From positions 1 through 5,030 of the forward strand of contig JAOZNO010000333.1 in assembly GCA_029933755.1 (NCBI GenBank): a DNA stretch of 5,030 nucleotides, given 5' to 3'. Numbering within the stretch: the stretch's first letter is position 1; each line of letters opens with the position of its first letter. Source of the DNA: Bacteroidales bacterium (lineage in GTDB: Bacteria; Bacteroidota; Bacteroidia; Bacteroidales; NBLH01). A program made the position numbers and the translations under genes. Shown piece by piece: positions 1-5,030 of the stretch. The notes beneath the pieces were generated by a model. That model ran no database searches. It was not told the origin of the DNA and worked only from the letters and a program-made list of their open reading frames with translations.

Positions 1-50
1 CTGTAAATTAATCTTTTAAGTTTGAATTATAGAAAATCAGCAAACCCTAA

Positions 51-2540
51 TTAACGTTTTATAAAAATAAACTCACCACCTTCATCACCTGCATTTTGAA
101 TTGTTCCGTATTGGGGTTCAGTTGGGCTGTTATTTAGTACAGCTTGCCTAAAGCTACTAAATAGTTGATCTGCTGAAATATATTTTTCAGTATTTTCAGC
201 TAATCGTTTAACTAAATATTTCAAAAAAACACTTTTGTCAGGAACTTCTTTAAGATTTCCACTAGTCATTGCCTTTTTACTAGTCAATGCGTAAAGTTTA
301 TTTATTGCCGGCTGGGCATCGCCAAAAGCATTTCGTGTTTTGAAAATACTTCCACTAAAACAAGCATCAGCAATTAAAAGTGTATGTTTTGAATTAATGC
401 TACTCATATAATCACTAATACGACTGTTTGCAATCCAGAAAGCTGTACTCCTTTTTTTAGCATCAGTGGGTAACCAATAGCCGAGTTTTTTTTCCTCATC
501 CCACCATCCATGTCCGGCATAAAAAACTAGAAGGTTATCATCAGGTGTAATTTTATTACTTAGATCATCAAAGGCTTCTATCATTTGTACATAAGTTGCA
601 TTTTTTAAAAAGCTAACATTTGTTTTTTCAAAATTATATTTTGTGGTAAGTACATCATAGAGTTTGAATGCATCATTAATTGGCTCATCCAATGAACTTA
701 TAGCCGCATCAGAATAAACGTTATTTCCAATGATTAAAGCATAATATTTACCTGCATTTATTAATTTCTTGTTCTGAATATTATTATTTACAATCACCTC
801 ACTCTTTCGTTCAAGTTTAAACTCCTCTATGGTAATATTATTTTTTGTGTCAATTGCTTTAACCGTAATGATATTTTCACCATATCCTAAATAAATTGTT
901 TTGTGAAAAATATTGTTTCCTATAAAAGGAGCTTTTTGATTATTTATGTACACTTCCAGTATTCCACTTTTGTCTTTAACTTCAACTATAATATCAATAG
1001 AGTTTTTTTGCACAACTTTAAACCCCCTATTTATTTCGGGTTCGATTATTTTAATTGTTGGCTTATTTTTGTCAATTGGGCTCTCAACCAGAATAGGCTT
1101 ATCATTAAAATAAAACTTATTTAAATTTATAAAAGTTTCATCAACAAATAAAACAGCACTGAATAAAAAAACAAAATCTATGTTTTTTTCTTTACTAATT
1201 TCATTCGTGCGTTTTCTGATTATTTCCAAAGGATTTCTTTGCAGTTCTAGGTTTTTATATTGAATTGTATTAATTAGCTTTTCCTGTTCATATTGAATAT
1301 CATATTTAAGATTTAGTAGATTTTCCCCTATTTGTTCTTGTTCTTTAGCAGATGTGGATTTACTTTTGCTACTATATCTTTCCATTTCAGACTTAAAATC
1401 AGCCATCATGAAAATCAGTTTTATTTCTTTTTGTGTTTTTAATTCCGTTATTTCATTTTTCTTATGAATGTAATAAGGCAGTTTTGGCATAATATCTTCT
1501 GAGTTTATATAAGCATAGCTAAAATTAGTTTTTGGACTATTATTTTTTTTAGCAGAACTTGAGGATATACCTAATCTTTTTTTACATTTCTTTGTTATAT
1601 TAAACAACTGATTTGGTATGTTAAAAATATAGTCTCCATGTGTTATTATTGAAAATTGATTTTCAAATGCAACCTCTTTAATGATATTTAGTACCTTATC
1701 TTCAACTGGTCTCATTAGTTCTTTCTCATAAGCTAATAAAGAGTTTACAACATTCTCCCTAAATTCCAATAGTTGTTGTTGCAAATTCTTTAATTCTGTG
1801 TATTTTTTTTCTGAGTCTGAATTCGACCAATTTTCAGTATTGGCTGTATATTCTTTAATTAAATTTTGGAGCTTTTCAGCTTCAGAGTTAAACTCTTTCT
1901 CTAATAAAGTTTGTTTGTCCCTTAATTTATTCTGTGCAGATTCTGCTTCAGGCATGTTTGTATACAGTTCATTTATATTGCAATAACCAAATTTGGGATT
2001 TCTAACAGCTAAGTACTTATTTTTTGAATTATATTGGGTAGGGATATTCATCTTGTTAGAAACGAGGTTTAATAGATTATCGCAGTCATTAGAGTGGTAC
2101 AAAATAGATTCCTCATTAAAAATAATAGAATACCCATTTTTTTTGGCTATATCTTTTATTGTCTTATTTATTCTGCTATTAATTGGGTCATTAAACTCTT
2201 TTTCAAGTGCTTTTATATTATTTTCTAAATTAATTTGAAAATCATGAATTGTTCTTTGTAATTTTTGAATTTCCAGTTCCTTCTTTTCTTTAAATTGAAC
2301 AGACCAGGTTTTAGCATTATAGATATAATCATCAACTTTATTATTATATTCTTCTTGCATCATTTCTAGCTCATACTGCAAGGATTCTTTTTTATTTTCA
2401 AAAACCTTTTTTGCAGACTTTGTTTCTGGCATCAATGAAATTATTTTTTCAGAATCTAAATAACCAATTTTAACTATTGATTGTCCTATTAAAAAATTGG
2501 TGAAAAAAATGAGGAAAATAATAAGAGTTGTCTTTTTCAT
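51..2540 (-). CDS. Exported multidomain protein: three Skp/OmpH-like modules, Ig-like domain, C-terminal caspase-family (C14) protease
   Basis: This 829-residue protein starts with a signal peptide: Lys2-Lys3, a hydrophobic core at 5-18 and a likely cut near Gly19-Gln20. There is no lipobox Cys, so it is probably a soluble envelope protein. Three Skp/OmpH-like modules follow (about 22-165, 183-325 and 340-480). Each has a GY-type opening strand, a long charged helical hairpin and a closing strand. Residues 492-577 look like an Ig-like beta domain (RGF near 505, LGYGENIITVKA at 551-562). The caspase-like domain begins near 597 (YYALIIGNN at 599-607). It has the catalytic His in YAGHG (H677) and Cys in DACFSG (C727), then MTSGNL and a GGEFIFIKR end typical of full-length family members. 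Both catalytic residues are intact and I see no frameshift. The gene is 193 bp downstream of the carbonic anhydrase gene on the same strand and probably has its own promoter. Substrate and role are unknown; the domain calls are from motifs read by eye. Confidence 0.88.
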   Translation of the reverse strand: MKKTTLIIFLIFFTNFLIGQSIVKIGYLDSEKIISLMPETKSAKKVFENKKESLQYELEMMQEEYNNKVDDYIYNAKTWSVQFKEKKELEIQKLQRTIHDFQINLENNIKALEKEFNDPINSRINKTIKDIAKKNGYSIIFNEESILYHSNDCDNLLNLVSNKMNIPTQYNSKNKYLAVRNPKFGYCNINELYTNMPEAESAQNKLRDKQTLLEKEFNSEAEKLQNLIKEYTANTENWSNSDSEKKYTELKNLQQQLLEFRENVVNSLLAYEKELMRPVEDKVLNIIKEVAFENQFSIITHGDYIFNIPNQLFNITKKCKKRLGISSSSAKKNNSPKTNFSYAYINSEDIMPKLPYYIHKKNEITELKTQKEIKLIFMMADFKSEMERYSSKSKSTSAKEQEQIGENLLNLKYDIQYEQEKLINTIQYKNLELQRNPLEIIRKRTNEISKEKNIDFVFLFSAVLFVDETFINLNKFYFNDKPILVESPIDKNKPTIKIIEPEINRGFKVVQKNSIDIIVEVKDKSGILEVYINNQKAPFIGNNIFHKTIYLGYGENIITVKAIDTKNNITIEEFKLERKSEVIVNNNIQNKKLINAGKYYALIIGNNVYSDAAISSLDEPINDAFKLYDVLTTKYNFEKTNVSFLKNATYVQMIEAFDDLSNKITPDDNLLVFYAGHGWWDEEKKLGYWLPTDAKKRSTAFWIANSRISDYMSSINSKHTLLIADACFSGSIFKTRNAFGDAQPAINKLYALTSKKAMTSGNLKEVPDKSVFLKYLVKRLAENTEKYISADQLFSSFRQAVLNNSPTEPQYGTIQNAGDEGGEFIFIKR
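1101..1523 (-). repeat. Skp/OmpH-like module 3 of the caspase protein (residues 340-480), divergent
   Basis: The opening AYINSEDIMPKLPYYIHK (343-360) and closing strand NIDFVFLFSAVLFVDE (453-468) are about 110 residues apart and in register with the first two modules. The period from module 2 is 158 residues. The middle has a Ser/Lys-rich segment (389-400) at the place of the hairpin tip. This is the weakest copy, recognised mainly by position and by the edges of the module. Confidence 0.6.
1566..1994 (-). repeat. Skp/OmpH-like module 2 of the caspase protein (residues 183-325)
   Basis: The opening GYCNINELYTNMPEAESA (185-202) parallels module 1, including the MPE and SA positions. The helical hairpin again carries a Trp-Ser near its tip (W238), and the closing strand is NQFSIITHG (294-302). 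It lies 159 residues after module 1. The sequence has diverged strongly from module 1, so the duplication is old. Confidence 0.7.
2046..2477 (-). repeat. Skp/OmpH-like module 1 of the caspase protein (residues 22-165)
   Basis: The module opens with VKIGYLDSEKIISLMPET (23-40), the usual OmpH start of a beta strand followed by a helix. A long Lys/Glu-rich helical stretch runs from about 41 to 134 with a Trp-Ser near its tip (W79). It closes with a KNGYSIIFN strand (134-142). The distance from the opening GY to the closing strand is 109 residues, the same as in module 2. This is the best match of the three to the family. Confidence 0.75.
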
Positions 2541-2733
2541 TTTATAGAGGGTTAAAACACAAATTTGTTATTTAAATAGTCTTAAAAATTGGTATTTCTA
2601 TCTATAATAATAACGATCGAAAGAATAAAAAATATTATTATCAATCACTAATTTAACGAAAACTGTTTAAAAAGAAAAATATTTAGGAGAGAAAAGATAA
2701 TTTTACTTGTAAAATTGGGAATATTATTTCAAC
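2541..2733. other. AT-rich intergenic region between the carbonic anhydrase and caspase genes
   Basis: This 193-bp stretch holds no plausible ORF. It should contain the end of the upstream operon and the promoter of the caspase gene. The only -7-like box on the minus strand is CAAATTTG (2560-2567), one mismatch from TAnnTTTG, with no TTG at the right distance. No Shine-Dalgarno site precedes the caspase ATG; the leader there reads AACCCTCTATAAA. A CGATCG palindrome lies at 2613-2618 with no evident role. Confidence 0.6.
2699..2716 (-). terminator. Possible weak terminator hairpin of the siaB-siaC-carbonic anhydrase operon
   Basis: AATTTTA and TAAAATT are perfect 7-bp arms around a 4-nt loop (CTTG on the plus strand). 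On the minus strand the hairpin begins 18 nt after the carbonic anhydrase stop codon and is followed by a fairly T-rich ATCTTTTCTC. The stem has no GC pairs and would be unstable, so this may be chance in AT-rich DNA. Confidence 0.3.
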
Positions 2734-3249
2734 TTAGTCTTTATACCAATCTGCATACATGGCATAGTTGTTCGCAATTCTGTTTATTTGTCCTTCCAGC
2801 AAGTCAGGACTAATTTCTTTAATAAGTTTTGCAGGCGAACCACCATAAACACTTCCCGACTTTATATGTGTTCCTTGTGTTACAACTGCACCCGCAGCAA
2901 CAATAGAGTTACTTTCTACAATGGCATCATCCATTACAATGGCTCCCATACCAATTAAAACATTATCTTTTATTGTACAGCCATGTAGAATAGCACCATG
3001 TGCAACTGAGACATAATTACCAATATTGGTGGGATATTTTTGATAGGTGGCATGTATTATTGCTCCGTCCTGAACATTTACATGATTTCCGAGTTTAATA
3101 TAGTGGACATCACCACGTAAAACCGCATTAAACCATATACTACAATCATTACCAATTGTTACATTTCCAACAATTGTAGCATTTTCAGACAAATAGCAAT
3201 TTTTACCAATAATTGGTGTAAATCCTCTTACAGATTTTATTAAGGCCAT
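2734..3249 (-). CDS. Gamma-class carbonic anhydrase family protein (hexapeptide-repeat)
   Basis: This 171-residue protein has the normal length for the bacterial YrdA/PaaY/CaiE group. Hexapeptide repeats of the left-handed beta-helix run from about residue 11 to 137 (IVGNVTIG, VLIGMGAIV, IVAAGAVV), followed by a C-terminal helix. The three zinc-ligand histidines of gamma carbonic anhydrases are present as H66 (GAIIH), H84 (VAHG) and H89 (LHG), along with the RGD at 45-47 and Gln60-Asp61. The family forms trimers with metal between subunits. Some members hydrate CO2, while others are inactive or act on acyl-CoA thioesters, so activity is not assured. No signal peptide is seen, so it is cytoplasmic. 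Its ATG overlaps the siaC stop codon by one base (TAATG), and AAAGAG lies 5 nt upstream, which supports this start and suggests translational coupling. It is the last gene of the operon. Confidence 0.93.
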   Translation of the reverse strand: MALIKSVRGFTPIIGKNCYLSENATIVGNVTIGNDCSIWFNAVLRGDVHYIKLGNHVNVQDGAIIHATYQKYPTNIGNYVSVAHGAILHGCTIKDNVLIGMGAIVMDDAIVESNSIVAAGAVVTQGTHIKSGSVYGGSPAKLIKEISPDLLEGQINRIANNYAMYADWYKD

Positions 3250-3635
3250 TATGACTCTTTATTGACAATAAACTCAAATTGAATATTCATAAGTTTATTA
3301 TATCTGTTTCCTGCTTTTAGCATGTCCGTATCTTCCTCATCGTAATACCATTTTATAGTTACATTCTCATTAGAAGGACTAGTTTCAATAATACGTAGTA
3401 GTTTAGCTATTTGTTTTGATGAAGCAGTATTAAAATAATCAAGTTTAAAATTTATTACAATGGTCGAGGGAACATCTTTTGCATGAAAAAATACTTGTGC
3501 CCAGTCAAAAACCGGCTGGTAAAAATCAATTGCATTTTCTGGTAGGGACTTTCCCTCCAAAAGATATATTTCCACATCTGGTTCAAAGTATATCTTGGGT
3601 GTATCTTCACTTGCCTCTATATGTAATGCTTCCAT
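3249..3635 (-). CDS. siaC: SiaC family regulatory phosphoprotein (DUF1987)
   Basis: This 128-residue protein covers the whole DUF1987 fold. The N-terminal half carries IEASEDTPKIYFEP (6-19) and LEGKSLPENAIDFYQPVFDW (26-45), the family's usual opening. The conserved KLDYFNTASSK (64-74) includes Thr70, which I align with the phosphorylated threonine of Pseudomonas aeruginosa SiaC (T68). In that system SiaB phosphorylates SiaC, SiaA removes the phosphate, and unphosphorylated SiaC activates the diguanylate cyclase SiaD. The present partner may differ, since no siaD-like gene is in view. The WYYDEEDTDML segment (96-106) is also typical. The start lies 3 nt after the siaB stop codon, so the substrate is encoded next to its presumed kinase. 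No strong Shine-Dalgarno site is seen. It is cytoplasmic, with no membrane segment. The family call is firm; the symbol is by homology only. Confidence 0.9.
   Translation of the reverse strand: MEALHIEASEDTPKIYFEPDVEIYLLEGKSLPENAIDFYQPVFDWAQVFFHAKDVPSTIVINFKLDYFNTASSKQIAKLLRIIETSPSNENVTIKWYYDEEDTDMLKAGNRYNKLMNIQFEFIVNKES
3255..3260 (-). promoter_or_regulatory. Shine-Dalgarno-like site for the carbonic anhydrase gene
   Basis: AAAGAG on the minus strand, 5 nt before the ATG and inside the end of siaC. It is one base from AAGGAG. It is worth noting because the caspase gene has nothing comparable. With the TAATG overlap it fits coupled translation. Confidence 0.4.
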
Positions 3636-3638
3636 GTT

Positions 3639-4778
3639 TTAGTTTTTTGAAATTTTTGCTCTTAGTGTATAAAAAGAATATTTATCGTCAATATTTAGAA
3701 AGCTGTATTCAAGCACGCCGTCCGTTTTTAAACGGATGTCAATAATGCCTAATCCGGCTTCTTTGCTTGTGTCAATTTCGAAATCAAGTAAACGGGTATC
3801 ATAAAACTCATCAAGTTCTTTATAATTCATACCGTTTACATAGTTCAATTTTTTTGTTAACCTTTCAATTTTAGAGTTTAAAATGTAGTTTCCTGTATTC
3901 AAAAGGAATTCATTATCTGTTTCTGATATATAAAATAAGCCAGCTTTACCTTCTTCTGTTTCTTTATAATCATCACCATGTTGAATAATATTTTGAAACA
4001 TTTCTACCATGGTATTATATATGCGTTTTTTTTGTTGAATATTTTCCAGCATTTGCTTTTCAATAATCGAAAGCAAATTCATCAAACTCTCCTGATTAAA
4101 ATAGCTATTAAAAATAATTAGAACGTTTTCCTGATTCAACATCTTATGTAAGGCACTAATATATTTTAATATATTAGGGTTTTTAGGATCTAAAGTCGAT
4201 TTTTCAATACCTTTTGAGGGAATTTCTGTATGTAGATAAAAATAGGAAAATTTTTCATCAACTTTTTCAAAAGCATACAGCAACTTGTTGCCCGATTTAC
4301 GTGCCATATCAATTAAACCAAGACCCGCACCACCTTTGTTCGACATTTTGCCATGTAGTAAAACCTCTCTGTGATAGGCTTTCAGCTCTACTTTATCCAT
4401 CCCGTTAACCTGGTTTATTTGCCCTGTTAGCTTTTCAATATCTTGATTTTCAATTAAATTTCCAGTAGTTATAAAATATTTATAATGCTCTTTTTTTAAT
4501 ACAAATACTCCAAATTTATTTTCCAAATCAGTTTCTAAATCAGCTTGGTGTTTGGTTACATTTTGGAGTCCCTCAACCATTACATTATACACTTTTCTTC
4601 TTAAAGCCCTGGGATCTTCTTTTTGAACAAGGTTACTTTCTGCTAAAGCAAGGATATTATCAGTGATATTAGTTGTGAAAATACCCCGATATATGTAGTT
4701 CAGGTTATTTTTTTGCATTGCTTTAAAAAGCTTATAAATAAACCCGAGTTTTTCTTTATCTAATAATCCTTGATTCAT
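3639..4778 (-). CDS. siaB: SiaB family protein kinase with two tandem DUF6272 (GHKL-like) domains
   Basis: This 379-residue protein is about twice the length I expect for a SiaB-type protein and is made of two copies of the domain (about 1-190 and 198-379). Copy 1 has an N-box-like YNVMVEGLQNVTKH (64-77; E69, N73, H77), TTGNLI (104-109), VNGMD (124-128) and a glycine-rich GGAGLGLIDMARKSG (149-163). Copy 2 has matching YNTMVEMFQNIIQH (254-267), NTGNYI (294-299), VNGMN (314-318) and KEAGLGIIDI (339-348), which lacks the leading glycines of copy 1. In Pseudomonas, SiaB phosphorylates SiaC on a threonine and resembles anti-sigma-factor kinases. The SiaC-type gene follows by 3 nt, so that protein is the likely substrate. 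Copy 2 could be a regulatory or weak-ATP-binding domain; this is inference. It is the first gene of the operon, with a promoter candidate at 4957-4985. The symbol is by family only. Confidence 0.88.
   Translation of the reverse strand: MNQGLLDKEKLGFIYKLFKAMQKNNLNYIYRGIFTTNITDNILALAESNLVQKEDPRALRRKVYNVMVEGLQNVTKHQADLETDLENKFGVFVLKKEHYKYFITTGNLIENQDIEKLTGQINQVNGMDKVELKAYHREVLLHGKMSNKGGAGLGLIDMARKSGNKLLYAFEKVDEKFSYFYLHTEIPSKGIEKSTLDPKNPNILKYISALHKMLNQENVLIIFNSYFNQESLMNLLSIIEKQMLENIQQKKRIYNTMVEMFQNIIQHGDDYKETEEGKAGLFYISETDNEFLLNTGNYILNSKIERLTKKLNYVNGMNYKELDEFYDTRLLDFEIDTSKEAGLGIIDIRLKTDGVLEYSFLNIDDKYSFYTLRAKISKN
3642..4187 (-). repeat. SiaB/DUF6272 domain copy 2 (residues 198-379)
   Basis: All landmarks of copy 1 recur about 190 residues later: E259/N263/H267, NTGN, VNGM and AGLGIID. 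The glycine-rich loop starts SKEAGLG instead of NKGGAGLG. The low identity between copies points to an old duplication with divergence of function. Confidence 0.7.
4209..4778 (-). repeat. SiaB/DUF6272 domain copy 1 (residues 1-190)
   Basis: The complete domain has an intact N-box (E69, N73) and a full glycine-rich loop (GGAGLGL at 149-155). It is the copy most likely to bind ATP and act as the kinase. Confidence 0.75.
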
Positions 4779-4820
4779 GTAAAATATAATTTTAGCTAAA
4801 TATATTTATAAAAAAGGTGA

Positions 4821-4952
4821 ATGCAAAATAAATTCAGAAAAAGCTACAAAATATTTTTACTAATTTATATTATTCTTGTTCAAATATTATTCCAAATAAC
4901 CCTTATATTTATGATAATACAGATGTTTATAAATATTATTTTAGCGGACTAA
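4821..4952 (+). CDS. Doubtful 43-codon ORF, hydrophobic peptide
   Basis: An ATG directly preceded by AAAAAGGTGA opens a 43-residue frame. It has a basic start (K4, R6, K7, K10) and a nearly unbroken Ile/Leu/Phe stretch from 11 to 42, as in a small membrane protein. It lies opposite the presumed siaB leader. AT-rich DNA readily produces Ile/Leu/Phe-rich chance frames, the AGG is very close to the ATG, and no promoter is visible for it. It is listed only as a candidate. Confidence 0.12.
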   Translation: MQNKFRKSYKIFLLIYIILVQILFQITLIFMIIQMFINIILAD

Positions 4953-4956
4953 ATTT

Positions 4957-4985
4957 CAAAGATAAGAATAATTATTAGCACACAA
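4957..4985 (-). promoter_or_regulatory. Putative Bacteroidota-type promoter for the siaB operon
   Basis: On the minus strand a TTG (4983-4985) is followed by an 18-bp spacer and TATCTTTG (4957-4964), a full match to the TAnnTTTG -7 box. The spacing fits the range known for Bacteroidota primary-sigma promoters. Transcription would begin near 4950 and leave an AT-rich leader of about 170 nt before the siaB ATG. It is the only full match in this orientation that I found upstream of siaB. Confidence 0.45.
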
Positions 4986-5030
4986 GGAAATGATTATTTT
5001 TGATATGTGGTAACATCCGGCAATTATAAA

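Larger units (their letters stand above)
4779..5030. other. AT-rich region upstream of siaB, right edge of window
   Basis: These 252 bp contain the putative siaB promoter and leader and the doubtful small ORF. No gene running in from the right edge can be recognised. The decamer AAATATTATT occurs at 4882-4891 and 4931-4940. No riboswitch-like or strong hairpin structure is evident by eye. Confidence 0.55.

Noticed and set aside
1..50. Search for a terminator after the caspase stop codon
   Set aside because: No inverted repeat with a T-run is visible in the 50 bases before the window edge; the terminator may lie outside.
903..1124. Plus-strand frame of 73 codons opposite the caspase gene
   Set aside because: It lies wholly inside the Ig-like part of a well-supported minus-strand gene and its product resembles no family I know.
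1143..1184. Apparent transmembrane segment in module 3 (FVFLFSAVLFV, residues 456-466)
   Set aside because: It aligns with the closing beta strand of modules 1 and 2, and it is short and followed by charged residues, so a strand is the better reading.
1798..2238. Two plus-strand frames (1798-1986 and 1993-2238) opposite modules 1 and 2
   Set aside because: They are antisense to Lys/Glu-rich coiled-coil coding, which gives Phe/Leu/Ser-rich chance frames that look membrane-like.
3479..3745. Plus-strand frame of 88 codons across the siaB-siaC junction
   Set aside because: It overlaps two conserved genes on the other strand and its product has no recognisable motif.
4214..4408. Plus-strand frame of 64 codons inside siaB
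   Set aside because: It is antisense to the conserved glycine-loop region of SiaB copy 1.
4880..4978. Second plus-strand frame ending at 4978, reading NNPYIYDNTDVYKYYFSG, as if a frameshifted remnant of the small ORF
   Set aside because: It looks protein-like, but it has no start codon in frame and no known motif, and Asn/Tyr/Lys-rich chance frames are expected at this base composition.
4995..5002. TATTTTTG on the plus strand, a full TAnnTTTG match
   Set aside because: There is no TTG at a suitable distance upstream and no gene downstream within the window.

Overview
The window is AT-rich and has four genes, all on the minus strand. I read it as chromosomal DNA from a member of the Bacteroidota, but I cannot name a genus. 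The pointers are the low GC content, weak or absent Shine-Dalgarno sites, a signal peptide ending in a Gly-Gln pair, a -7/-33 promoter of the Bacteroidota type (TAnnTTTG with an upstream TTG) before the first gene, and the pairing of DUF6272 and DUF1987 proteins with a secreted caspase-like protein.

Right-hand block (4985 down to 2734): a probable three-gene operon. A putative promoter (4957-4985) is followed by a leader of about 170 nt. Next come a SiaB-type GHKL protein kinase with two tandem copies of its domain (4778-3639), a SiaC-type DUF1987 phosphoprotein (3635-3249) and a gamma-class carbonic anhydrase (3249-2734). The gaps are 3 nt and a 1-nt TAATG overlap, so the three are almost certainly co-transcribed. 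A weak AT-only hairpin (2699-2716) may end the transcript. In Pseudomonas, SiaB phosphorylates SiaC, the PP2C phosphatase SiaA reverses this, and SiaC controls the diguanylate cyclase SiaD. Here only the kinase and its substrate are present; no phosphatase or output enzyme lies in the window.

Left-hand block (2540 down to 51): one large gene for an 829-residue exported protein. It has a signal peptide, three consecutive Skp/OmpH-like modules of about 158 residues, an Ig-like beta domain and a C-terminal caspase-like (C14) domain with an intact His/Cys dyad. This is the most unusual item in the window. Skp works as a homotrimer, so three modules in one chain could form a single-chain pseudo-trimer carrying a protease.

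The two intergenic stretches (2541-2733 and 4779-5030) are very AT-rich and hold no convincing gene. A 43-codon plus-strand ORF at 4821-4952 is reported only as a weak candidate. No RNA gene, insertion sequence, CRISPR array or attachment site was seen.
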